Of a stretch of 64,000 bases of DNA, positions 23,429 through 33,965 are shown one piece after another. A program made the translations under genes and the position numbers. The stretch's first letter is position 1. The number at the start of each line of letters is the position of its first letter. This stretch comes from Apostichopus japonicus (taxonomy: Eukaryota > Echinodermata > Holothuroidea > Aspidochirotida > Stichopodidae). The notes below the pieces were generated by a model. The model did not search any database. It saw only the letters and a list, made by a program, of their open reading frames with translations, and was not told where the DNA came from. The stretch spans positions 8,527,001 through 8,591,000 of the forward strand of contig NC_092563.1 in NCBI RefSeq assembly GCF_037975245.1. The letters are read 5' to 3'.

Positions 23429-25643
23429 CAGGTTGTGCGACATTCACAAACGTTGGATTAGCAGCTAATGATACATCTGCATCACCAGATTGAGATAAAT
23501 TGCTTTCGTCCATTTTGTTCGATAGTAGCTATGACTGTGAATCAGGAGCTTGGCCACCCTCTAAGTCAAGGTGGGCAAGGTTGGGGAAATTCAATCAAGG
23601 AGTAACAATCAGAGAATGGCCAGCTTTATATTATTGTATATAGGCCTACACGCACAGCGTGTATAAATATCTGTATCGGTTTATTTATACTAGTGTTCAT
23701 TTCCGTTGCCAGGAGGGGATATGATTTGAATGTGGGGGAGGGTGTGGGGGGGTGGGGAGGGGTCCCATTTGAAGTGTCCAAACGATGCTAATCTTTACAT
23801 CTATCTTCTTGAATCACATGTACCCCTATCGACACGATCAATCAGTCCTGTCTCTCAACTCCTCTCATGCACTGGTGTATTTATTTCCTGGCAAGATAAC
23901 AGTTAGGCATAGTAAGGGTCAGAGGTCATCACAACTTAAAGAGTTGTGCGAGTCCCTGTGGTCTCTTACATCCTGGTAGCAGTAGAGAGAAGAAGCCTAA
24001 TAGATCAGAAACCATAATCATCTTCTGTTGTGTCTTATTTTCCAGCATCCTTGAAACCTTATATCCTTCCCCTTTGATTTGTTGATGTCATAAAGCTGTA
24101 TTTATGTTGTGCATTATTTAATTCCAGTATTTAGATTGTATATTCTTCTTGTGTATTTGACAGTATCCCAGTGATCTCCATTCTTCTGCTCTTGGTTTTT
24201 TTCTCTCTGTACTCTCATATCATATCTATCTCTACCCCTAGCCTCCATCTCCACATTTTCTTTACTTTCTTCCTCCATCCCTTCATCAGTCTTTCACGCT
24301 TTCTTTCTTGACCTCTTTCCTCCCCTCTGTTTACCCTGTATGTTTTAGTTTGCCGATTCCCCCCCCCCCCACATCTCACCCCCAAAAAAGTTCACAAGGT
24401 TGACAAGTCTCCCCGTGCTAGTCCCAAGCTATACACCCTTGTTGTGGTGACCGTTCAATATACTTGCGGATCAAATGGAAAGCCCCACCCCTTATTCCCA
24501 GTGTAATATATGAATCGGCAAATGGAAGATTATTCGGAGTTGTTCGTGATGGTTCAATGATCTTATAGTCAGGCATAGGCCTATATGGTTCTCTTTGTCC
24601 TTCATTGCCGTCGAAGTTTGAAATGAATTAATCGTGCTAGGAACTTCCGGGCAATGTTTAATTTTCTGTGGCAAGAAAAAAAGCTTCCCCCAGTCTCTCC
24701 TGATTGACTATATAGAGCCCGTACGCCTATATGGTCACACAATAGTATAGATAAGTATGATCCATGCAGACATCTAGTATATATTTTTTTAAATTCAATC
24801 CAATTTCAGTTAAAGTTTCGAGTAGTTTTCGAGTCAGTCGTGATGAGGTGCCCCATGGTGGAGCTGGGTAACCCACCCCAACCCCGTTGCCGACTTTTTG
24901 GCATTTCGTTGGGAGCCGTTCGGAACAAGAAACAGGATAGTCAATTCTGGGAGTACAGTACGCTGGAAAGCAATACACTGACGTGATTTAGAAAAAAAAG
25001 TTTTTTGCTTTGACGGCCGATGCTCAGCGAGACACTTTTCAATGGAAATAACTATTAGTTTATTGTTCATGTACTTATTCCCTTTTTGCCAATCCTTTCT
25101 AAAGAGGGTGGAGCCGCCCCTTATGGCAACGTATTTTCCTTCCCTTTTCCGTTCAAGTTTCGTTATTTTTTAATTCGGGTCAAAGGGGTGCAAGGACAGG
25201 GTTTACGTGCACCGGTTAGGAGGACGGGGTGCAGCTAGGGCAAGTGCTCTGTGATCGCCTAAAGGGCCCGTTGCCAGGAGTCCAAAAATAATTAAATATA
25301 CATATTTATCTGTATATGGTATATGACATAAAATGCTTTGTCTTTCCCTCCTGATATATAACTAAAATTTATATATAAAATACAATGTAAGCTGTGACTC
25401 AGTCTATGTATAATTAATACCTAAATTGGCTGAAATACCAATTGTTCACACATGACGGACTTGACTTTACGTTTGATACCCATGCAATAGTTTGTAATCA
25501 CTTCAGTCAATTTTTTCACTCATTCGCGTTTGTCTTTTTGTGACACCAGTCAGCGTGAATCAGACATAAAGTTCATAACTATTAGTTTCTTGAGCTGTTT
25601 CTTGACTTCGACTGCTCACCATGTAGGCCTAAAAGAGTAAAAG
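23429..25643. other. Mostly unrecognised; low-complexity tracts
   Basis: Holds a G-rich tract (23733-23762), a pyrimidine-rich stretch (24180-24340) and a C run (24359-24370). No exon, RNA or named transposon supported. Confidence 0.4.
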
Positions 25644-25849
25644 CAGGGAACTGCTAGAGTAGCAGCTCCCTGGTCAAACTATTACGCCTGATGCAAAGCT
25701 CGACCGTAACCTATACTGTACAGCCCATTAGTTGTGTAAAGTTCTGAACGTAAAACAAAGCACTGAGTTTTGTATCACACAACACACACGAAAACGCGGC
25801 GTAATACCGCATACTACTGACCAGGGAGTTGTTCCATAACAACTCCCTG
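25644..25849. mobile_element. Fold-back MITE, ~206 bp, hairpin-in-TIR ends
   Basis: Ends 25644-25676 and 25818-25849 are inverted copies, and each is itself a hairpin built from CAGGGAGTTGTT and AACAACTCCCTG. The similarity resumes further in (TATTACGCC against GGCGTAATA). No ORF. The same hairpin word stands alone in intron 2 of both duplicated genes. Confidence 0.7.
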
Positions 25850-25870
25850 TACTGCCACAGACAAGAAACT

Positions 25871-26194
25871 ATGCAGGAATTTCGCCAAGGCCACCGTTCA
25901 AGTAACCGAACCCGTTTATTGCTTACTAGCCGTAAATACGGGATTGCTGAGAAATTACGAGACAACAGCGACGATCCGATAGAGGGTAGTATTGATATTA
26001 TTTTTGAATCGGGTGGTGTGAAGGACAGAATTTACGAGGAAATTACGAGCGATCCCACCTTTAAAAATACAATGCAAATAGGCACCGTCATAGATGTGGG
26101 CCTACAAACGTGTGTTGCAGTATTCTTAGCAGTCTGTCACAGTACATTGTTGTCTACTTTGTTCAAAGGCAGCAATTATAGGTTTTCTTTTTAA
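25871..26194 (+). CDS. Unassigned ORF, possible exon or gene fragment
   Basis: An ATG at 25871 opens 107 codons. Residues ~10-70 (RTRLLLTSRKYGIAEKLRD, then an acidic segment and IIFESGGVKDRIYEEI) have a composition like real protein, with little low complexity. I do not recognise a family. The tail (from about 26075) is hydrophobic and overlaps a short local repeat (AATGCAAATAGGCACCGTCA, again at 26276), so the true exon may end before that. Confidence 0.25.
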   Translation: MQEFRQGHRSSNRTRLLLTSRKYGIAEKLRDNSDDPIEGSIDIIFESGGVKDRIYEEITSDPTFKNTMQIGTVIDVGLQTCVAVFLAVCHSTLLSTLFKGSNYRFSF

Positions 26195-26268
26195 ATATAT
26201 CAATTTGCAATGATTGATCAGCTGTTTGTAATTGTTCACAATGTGCATTTCTTTATTGAAGAATATTA
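26187..26268 (+). repeat. Dispersed repeat, partner at 18511-18590
   Basis: Same word order as the partner. It is followed by a second copy of AATACAATGCAAATAGGCAC from 26060, indicating local rearrangement. Confidence 0.7.
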
Positions 26269-26574
26269 AAAATACAATGCAAATAGGCACCGTCATTGTT
26301 GTCTACTTTGTTCAGTTAAAAGCCGCATTTTAATTTCTTGGCACCTTGAAAACGTCGTTAACCATGCAGCATGCTTTCGTATAGATAACCACTGTTAAGT
26401 GTTACTATGCCACAGCAGTATTTATAGGAAGCGCGTATCACGTAACATTGCTAGCTTAGCTTCATAACATGCTGTTCGTACAACTTATGACGAATCATAG
26501 AAAAGATGAGAACGCACGTTGTCGTCGTCGGTGTGCATACGGTTAGGTAGGCTATTATGGCGGGCCATCAGTCT

Positions 26575-26922
26575 CAAATCGTAGGGAATCGAATTATACC
26601 GATTTATATCAACATATACTAATTTCCTTCGACTTATACCAGTTTCTAGCAGCTTAAATTGACTTCTACCGATTTAAATCGACATATACCAGTTTAATTC
26701 TACATATCATCGATTTAAATCGACATATACCAGTTTAATTCGACATATCATCGATTCAAATCGACATATACCAATTTAAATCGATGATAAGTAAATCAAA
26801 TCGGTATATGTCAATTTAAATCGACATATACCAGTTTAAATCGATGATATGTCGAATTAAATCTGTAAATGTCAATTTAAATCGACATATACCAATTTAA
26901 TTCGACTTAAACCAGTTTAACC
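26575..26922. repeat. AT-rich palindromic minisatellite, left part
   Basis: Imperfect ~20-bp units around TTTAAATCGACATATACCAG occur in both orientations (for example ATCGATGATATGTCGAATTAA). The array continues at 33828-33965 after the BEL/Pao element, which interrupts it. Confidence 0.88.
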
Positions 26923-26927
26923 GACAT

Positions 26928-27956
26928 TGTGCTGTCCTCGCTCTAAAACCTGAAGGCGCTATACAGCCAGACAACCATTTCCCCTCAAACCCCAAAACAA
27001 AGATAAACATTGACAAGATCATGGACCAGTTTAATTCGAGTAAATAATGGTGAATGAGTGAATGGACGGTAAAACTGAAGAAAAAAAACACACAAAGGAA
27101 AAACTATGTCTTAATAACAAGGTGAGAATAATAAACATGTCACAAGAAAGTGACATTCCTGACTTCAGATAACCTGTGCGGATCAAGACGCACAAGGCTG
27201 TGAAATTAACATAGGCATGGTATATAAGTAATGACTGTCAACTTGTGGTTATCCGAAAACTGTCCACTATATATACTTCAATGGCAACGTAGGGAACACG
27301 TTATATGTAACTGTATAAAATTGAGTAAACAAAGGTCTAACCTAAACTCCACTCAACCAAAATCTTACCTACACGTACCCTGTACGCACATCATGCAAAT
27401 ATAGCAATGATAACATAACACGTAATTGGAAGCCCAAGGGTAAAGACACATACTGAATGAGTTGTGAAGGTAATAGAATTCCCAAGCATAGATGTGAAGT
27501 ACACGCAATAATAAAGATACCAAAAATAACTACAATAAACGACCTAGTATGACTGCAACAAAAAAAAACCTAACAACCAGGTAACGTGTGAGCCAAAGTA
27601 CGCATAAATCCCACGAACCGTAACAATGTAATACTGGAACGTGGCGGAATTGATATACGGGAGTACATAAAATGGAGGATAGAAAACATTAGGGCACCTC
27701 ACAAAACACAGCAAAAACAATTTTGTAATTCTAAATAAGCAGTGAAAAATACAACAAGTGCTCACAGACTATCACATTCCAAGGTTAAAAAAAATTAGTA
27801 AAATTAATCCTAAATGATCGCATCTAAACCAAGCGATGCTTCTGAGCCGAAAAACGTGTCGAATTGTAAACAAAACGATTTCTGAGTAGTCGAAAGGAAA
27901 AGGGTGGCGCTATACTAAAAAGTAATATTAATAGAATTAAAATCAAAAACACAACA
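26928..27956 (-). repeat. BEL/Pao 3' LTR (1029 bp)
   Basis: Ends align with the right LTR at both margins (GCCAGACAACCATTTCCCCT near 26966; CGATTTCTGAGTAGTCGAAA near 27876), but this LTR has about 690 extra bases (27072-27765) in the middle. Confidence 0.88.
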
Positions 27957-28056
27957 CTCCCCGCCTGGTATATATAAATATACCAAACCTCAAAAACAAA
28001 CAACAATCCAAGACGACCATATAAAGAACAAAAGTGTCCAAAGACCAGTTCAAGTA

Positions 28057-28434
28057 TCAGAAAGAAGCAATATGACCTGGGTAATATGCCTTAAGAACAC
28101 CGTGGCTTTTCCATTTGACAATTCTATCAATCTTTCGGACGCTTCCATCAGCATCAGGGTAAACTTTGTCAATGATTCCGAGTGGCCACTCGTTGCGACT
28201 GACTTGGTTATCCTTCAACAGGACTATTTTTCCAACCATGAGATTTGGTTTTCGATCAACCCATTTCTTGCGTTCTTGGAAGGAACTCAAATAATCACGA
28301 CGCCAACGTCTCCAAAAGGTTTCAGCGAGACATTGAACTTGTTTCCAATGCTTCTTATGCAGGAGCACTGGTGGCGTCCACTTTTCGAGGGAGTAACATT
28401 GCTGGGGTAAGAACTGTAGGCTGGTCGGGGTCAC
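28057..28434 (-). pseudogene. BEL/Pao integrase C-terminal (DUF5641-like) part
   Basis: The minus frame reads LAETFWRRWRRDYL, then GKIVLLKD, NEWPLGIIDKVYPDADG and a terminal VKW. This is the usual C-terminal domain after BEL/Pao integrases. It is one frame away from the preceding integrase segment and ends just before the 3' LTR. Confidence 0.85.
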
Positions 28435-28531
28435 ATGACACTGCTACAAGGGGTCTTGCGTTCATGATTGCCATTACTTCAGCTAAAAAGGTACACAAAA
28501 TCTCATGGGTAAGACGGGTGTGTTTAGACTG

Positions 28532-29323
28532 CTATAGCATTGCATTGGGAATCTTCCGAGCTATACCAATCATCTTTTCCCAAGAACCACTCATATGAGA
28601 AGAATGCGGAGGATTGAACAACCAAACACATCCTTTCTGTAGGAGATGCTTTCGGAGCTCTCTGGTCTCCGCAATGATGCCTAACTCCTTACATGCGCCA
28701 ACAAAGTTAGTTCCCCTATCAGAACGTAGAGCCCATGCAGGGCCACGAATGGCAAAAATCCTCAGGAGAGCATTTATGAAGCTCGATGCTGAAAGGGACT
28801 CAATGACTTCCAAGTGCACTGCCCCTGTATACATACATGAAAATATTACTGCCCACCGTTTGCTATTAGCACTAGCACCTCTGGTTCTAAGTGTCAAGAC
28901 AAGCCATGGGCCAAAGACATCAACGCCGACAATGGTAAAAGGTGGTTCACATGTGACCCTATCAGCTGGTAGGTCAGCCATCAGTTGAGACTCTTCTTTG
29001 CCCCTTAGCTTTTTACAAGTGACACAAACCTTGATCACATTGCATGTACGGCGCTTGCCTCCGACAACCCAAAACCCTGCAGCTCGGATGGCTCCCTCAG
29101 TTATATGTCTACCTTGGTGGGCCACGGATTCGTGATAGTGTCTGATGATAGCCGTAGAAACATGTCCAGAAGGAACAATGACTGGATGCTTCTCTTCTTG
29201 GGTGAGGTCTGCGACAGAAAAACGTCCACCAACTCTTAACAGACCGTGCTTATCAACTTGTGGATTTAGCCTTCTGAGTGAGCTTCCTTTAAGAAAGGCT
29301 TGTCCACGTTTAATGCAGTCCAA
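28532..29323 (-). pseudogene. BEL/Pao integrase
   Basis: 263 codons open. The zinc-binding HHCC part is visible (HQGRH, then CNVIKVCVTCKK). The catalytic core has VGVDVFGPW (first Asp), SDRGTNFVGA (second Asp) and GSWEKMIG (Glu). The frame breaks near 28532, and the remaining ...NARPLV...LTP segment continues in another frame (28440-28530). All catalytic residues appear intact, but the ORF does not. Confidence 0.88.
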
Positions 29324-29435
29324 TTCTTCCTTATAGGCATCTTGTTGGACAGAACGGAGGACGGTAATTCTAGCTTGTGAAAATTCATCAACTCTGAAGG
29401 AGGTGTGGGAGCATTTCTAAGTTTCTATACCAGGC

Positions 29436-30118
29436 TTACCAGGAATCTTCTTGAAAGACTTTGCTCCGCAAAAGTTTGCCGACAGCGTTAAGTAAGCCTC
29501 TCCAATTTGAAAAACGTTCAAAGCGATGAGCACCTAAAACAACATTTGATGTTTTTGTGAGCATGGTAGTGACGGCAGGTCGAATTTCAGAATCTGCTTC
29601 AGGTTGCACAAGGTCATAGTTGTTCACCTCGAGCAGTTCTTGGCGGGACAGAAACCGCGGGCCTGTAAACCACATACTGTTGTGAAGCTCATGTGCTGCA
29701 ATGGATCTAGAGGCCAAGTCTGTAGGATTTTGTTTAGTAGCAACGTAACACCACTGTTCTGGACGTGTTGACTGTCTGATGCGATTTACTCGATTTGATA
29801 AGTAAACATAGAAACGTCTGGTAGTGTTGTTAATGTAACCAAGGACGATCTTACTGTCTGTGAAAAACCTTACAGTATCTATCTCTAAATCAATTTCATC
29901 ATTGATGTACTCATACAACTCCACTGCCAAAACTGCAGCGCATAACTCAGTCGGGGAATTGTGTGGGCTGGTTTTGGTGCTAATTTCGCTTTTCCCAACA
30001 AAAATCCGACTTGACAATTTCCTTCTTCGTTGACAACTCTGATGTACGCCACTACTCCAATGGCAACTGTAGAAGCATCAGAAAAGATACACAATTCCTT
30101 CTTTTTAGTCAGCGACAA
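29436..30118 (-). pseudogene. BEL/Pao RNase H
   Basis: 29885-30118 gives CIFSDAS (first Asp of RNase H). After a frameshift near 29990 the next frame gives ELCAAVLAVELYEYI and FFTDSKIVLGYI, then TDLASR, as in BEL/Pao RNase H. Broken by one frameshift. Confidence 0.82.
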
Positions 30119-30124
30119 TAACGA

Positions 30125-31102
30125 TTAAATGACACACCGGGGAACATGCACATCTTCTAACAACTTCAAGGATTCCATCCACTTAATCCATTCAACGTCT
30201 CTTTCAAAACTGAGATGCTCGTCCCAGTTGTTGATCTCAGAACTAAGTTCTCTCAATAGGGCCTTTCCTTTTATAGTTATCGGAGCTGTCAAACCAAGGG
30301 GATCATACAAACTGTTGACGACAGATAAATCACCTCTCTTTGTGAAAGCTTTGTCTTCTGAAGAAACACTGAATGTGAATGCATCAGTATCCAGGTCCCA
30401 CAACATGCCTAAACTTCGCTGAAGCGGGAGTGAATCTGAGGATAGATCTAGGTCCTTTATGCCTTTGGCTCTGTCATCTACATCAAATGCTTTTACCACT
30501 TCTCTACTGTTTGAAGCAATTTTATGGAGGTTAATGTTTGACTCAGCTTGCATTGCTCTTGTCCTTTACAGAAGGTCAATGGCTACTTGAGGTGTGGGGG
30601 AAGAAGAGAGGCCATCGTCAACATAGAACTTGCTTTCAGCATATTGTTTAGCATCACTTCCATGGATTTTCTTTTCCTTTTTGAGCTGCTCTCCTTAAGC
30701 AGTCAGTGGCGACTGATGGGGAAGGACTATTTCCAAAAACATGTACCTTCATACGATATTCACAGATTTCCTTTGCCATGTCGTTGTTATTTAACCCACA
30801 GGAACCTGAGAGAATCTCTGTGATCTTCCTCCACTAGAAAGCTACATCTTCTGTATGTCGGCTGCAAAGGCTATGGGATCCCTCCTGAAACGCATCAGCA
30901 CACCCAAAAGTGAGTAGTTCAGATCTGGACCGCTAAGTAGCACACTGTTCAACGAAATTTTATCAATTTCTGCTGAGGAATCAAACACGATACGAATCTG
31001 GTCAGGCTTTTGTGGGTGATGCACCCCAAATATGGGGAGATACCAACATTCTTTGCCATGTTCTAACGGAGGGGCAGGTTCGGCATGATCATTGTCTAAC
31101 AT
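30125..31102 (-). pseudogene. BEL/Pao reverse transcriptase
   Basis: 30842-31102 contains WYLPIFGVHHPQKP, RIVFDSSAE, LLSGPDLNYSLLGVL and AFAADIQKM. The catalytic box KFYVDDG is at 30614-30625 (minus) in another frame, followed by a stop at about 30570. 30125-30553 carries the thumb/connection with DPLGLTAPITIKGKALLREL. At least two frame disruptions. Confidence 0.88.
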
Positions 31103-31484
31103 TTTTTGAACAAACTCCGCAAACTAATTCTTCTTGGTGGAATTCTTCTTCAATGACTTGCGCAGAGAGTACAAGCGCTTCTGTGCTTGTACCCGGCTAT
31201 TTGGTAGGCGCCTTCTCTCAGGACGGAAAGGTAATGGTGCCACCCAACTTCCATTTTCACCCTGATGGACATGTTTGTCCATTATGTCCAGAAAAATGTT
31301 ATCTTCTATAGAAAGGGCTTCTTTTTCATAATCATTTGTTTTGTCAAATAATGCTGTACCAAACTGAACCTTCCCTGTAGATCCTTTGTTACCAGTGATG
31401 TTTAAGTCACTCTTCTTAGTCTTGTCAATTCTCTATTTCACTTGAATCATGTTGGAACAAGGTTGCATGAGAGAGGTACGCCTA

Positions 31485-32373
31485 TTACTGTAAAGACTGG
31501 TTTGAAGACGTTGTGGTTTTGGGCTGGTGGGATGTGCCCAAACACACTTCTCCAACAATAACCCATCCCAAGTGTAGTCGCTGGTCATACGGAGCATCAT
31601 GGGGGCCGTTGATGTGTTCCCGCACCCTGTGGGCCCTCAAGACATATCTTCCGAGCAGTAACAAAATCTGCACTTCCGGGTCAACTGGTGGTATCTTGTT
31701 TGCAATGTTCTTCAAATGGGAAAAATGATTCGCAATATCTGGTGTTGGGATTTCCGGTCTATCATCTGGAATCATCTCACACTCTATCAGCGATGACAAG
31801 TGAAATTTGACTTTGTAATCAATGGAACTTATCATCAGGTTGTAAGCTCTCCTCCCAGCAGTCTCCATAATACCTGAAAAAGTCCTCAGTGTGTAAGGGG
31901 TAGTAGTAGATGTTATGCCAAGTGCATCAAATAGTTGTGGTTTAGCCAGGGACCTGTTACTCTGCTCGTCCAATACAGCATATACCCTGATAGCTTCATG
32001 TTCCTTCCATTGTGAATACACCTTGACTTGGCATACCTTCGAACAAGAGCGTCCACACAAATTATACACACAAATTCAGTGCACTAAGAGGTAACAGACG
32101 AAGAGTTCTGCTCCCCACCATTAACTCCCTTAGTAACTTGTGTATCACGAAAATTGCTTGATGAACATGGAGAGCGGTGTTGTGTCTCACACTTCCACAT
32201 TCAGAACACTTCACCGATACTTTGCAATGTCTAGCAACATAATCACTTGTCGCCATGCATCTGAAACTTTCAGTCATACCAGTGATATGTGTCTTCACTC
32301 TTTCTGGATACACAAACCTACCTGCTGAGCTGTTTACCTCAAAGCTAGGATCGTTGAGAACTTTGGCTTCCAA
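31485..32373 (-). pseudogene. BEL/Pao zinc knuckle and aspartic protease (DUF1758-like)
   Basis: 32062-32373 has a Cys/His cluster (ARHC...KCSECGSVRHN) like the zinc knuckle of BEL/Pao. 31485-32069 in another frame has VYAVLDEQSNRSLA, the protease active-site region in which Asp is followed by E/T-Q-S, then the usual LLLGRYVLRAHRV and HLGWVIVGEVC. One frame change lies between the two. Confidence 0.8.
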
Positions 32374-33450
32374 ACAAATCTGGAAAACACAAGAAGTGTG
32401 GGAACGTCACATTGTAGTCTCCCTTGTTCCTAGCTCCCTTTGAACGCCATTTATCTTGAAGTCCTGGTGGGAGCTTTTCCACTATTCGCTTCACCCCACC
32501 GGCCGAGTCAATGTAACTGAGACCAGGGAGAGTTCCGTCTCTCATAGCACACTCCAGTTCTAACAAAACATCACCTAACTCTCTGTTTTTGGGTTATCCT
32601 TGGTGTTTATCATTGGGAAATCATCAACTTTCCTCAACAATGCTTGCGTCACTACTCCTGGAGCTCCACGCCATACTATATCCAATCCCACTTGTGGGTT
32701 AGTAACTTGAGCAGAGCGTAATCTTTTGGCATGTAGTGACGACTTTTCACCTAGCCATTTTATCAACAGATAAAGTTCTTCCCTGGGCAACAAATTAAGG
32801 TCCTTAATCACATCTCTAAATGATGCCTTCCACGCTCTGTAATGTTCTGGTTTCTCGTCAAGTATAATAAGTCTGGAACTCACCAAGTTTTTCCGAATGA
32901 GATACTTAGCGAGGTCTTCAGACTCTTGCCGGTACTTTGCTCTTGTCTGAGTGATGATTGGATTTCTTAAAGCCGCCTGATCGCTAAAATGGTGATGAAT
33001 ATAATCACTGGTTCGCTGATTGGAATTTACTTCGTGAATATCTGCATCACGTAATTCGTCATGGCTTCCTAATGGTTGGTCTTCATCTTACACTGCGGCT
33101 TCAGCTGAAGCAGCAGCAGCTACCTTTTCACTTTGAAGAATAAGCATATCAGCGTCCAGTGCTGCCTTTTGTTTCAACAGTTCCGCCTCATTGTTTGCAT
33201 ATGCGTGCAATGTTCGAGCCGATTCAACCTTAGCTCGTGCCTTCATTGCTGCTGAACTCGTGGACGATCCATATATGCTTGAGCTTTTAGTGGATTTTGA
33301 CTTAACAGATTTTGTGTCAACATTAACTGATTCACGATGCTGCCTCGTACTAATGTCGTGATCCATTGTTTTAATTTTGTCTGTTTCCTTATCCGCTGCT
33401 TCGCTGGGTTCTTTCTCAACACGGAAATGTCTTCCTGATCTTGTACCCAT
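32345..33450 (-). pseudogene. BEL/Pao gag remnant
   Basis: Begins MGTRSGRHF at 33450, just inside the 5' LTR, with an Ala/Glu-rich coiled region and a stop at about 33088. 32575-32886 gives YRAWKASFRDVI and the ELYLLIKWLGEKS segment. 32345-32566 gives GVKRIVEKLPPGLQDKW, a widely conserved BEL/Pao gag motif. At least two disruptions. Confidence 0.82.
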
Positions 33451-33477
33451 TGCTATGCCTTGATTCAGTCTTTTTAT

Positions 33478-33827
33478 TGTGATACCCTAGCGCTAAAACC
33501 TCAGGGCGATATTCAGCCAGACAACCATTTCCCCTCAAACCCCAAAACAAAGATAAACATTGACAAGATCATGGACGTTTGCCAGCAGTTTAATTCATGT
33601 AAATGTTGGTGAATGAGTGAGTGGATGGTAAAAAGACTATCACACTCCAAGATTAGAAAAAAAATGAGTAAGATTAAGGCTAAATGATCGCATCTAAACC
33701 AAGCGATGCTTCTGAGATGTAAAAACGTGTCAAATTGTAAACAAAACGATTTCTGAGTAGTCGAAATGAAAAGAGTGGCGCTTTACTAAAAAGTTATATA
33801 AATATAATTATAATAAAAAACACAACA
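33478..33827 (-). repeat. BEL/Pao 5' LTR, shortened (350 bp)
   Basis: Matches both ends of the 1029-bp left LTR but lacks its central ~690 bases. The junction is near 33630, where GGTAAAAA meets GACTATCACACTCC. LTRs are identical at insertion, so one has since changed. Confidence 0.88.
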
Positions 33828-33965
33828 GACATATACCGATTTTAATCGACATATACCAGTTTAAATCGATGATATGTCGAATTAATTGGTAGAAGTCAAT
33901 TTCCTTGGACTTATACCAGTTTCTAGCAACTCAAATTGACATATACCTATTTAAATCGACATATC
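33828..33965. repeat. AT-rich palindromic minisatellite, right part
   Basis: Continuation of the 26575-26922 array, with ACATATACC and TCGATGATATGTCGAATTA words. It starts with the GACAT target duplication. Confidence 0.85.

Larger units (their letters stand above)
26928..33827 (-). mobile_element. BEL/Pao LTR retrotransposon (inactive), minus strand
   Basis: 6.9 kb between GACAT target duplications (26923-26927 and 33828-33832). Both LTRs run TGTTGTG...CACA on the minus strand. Order on the minus strand: gag, zinc-knuckle/protease, reverse transcriptase, RNase H, integrase, integrase C-terminal domain. This is the BEL/Pao order, and the protease has the DUF1758 character. A purine tract lies against the 3' LTR (27957-27965, minus AGGCGGGGAG-like). 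Multiple stops and frameshifts in every domain mean it is dead. No clear primer-binding site is visible, since gag starts within about 28 bases of the 5' LTR. Confidence 0.92.
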
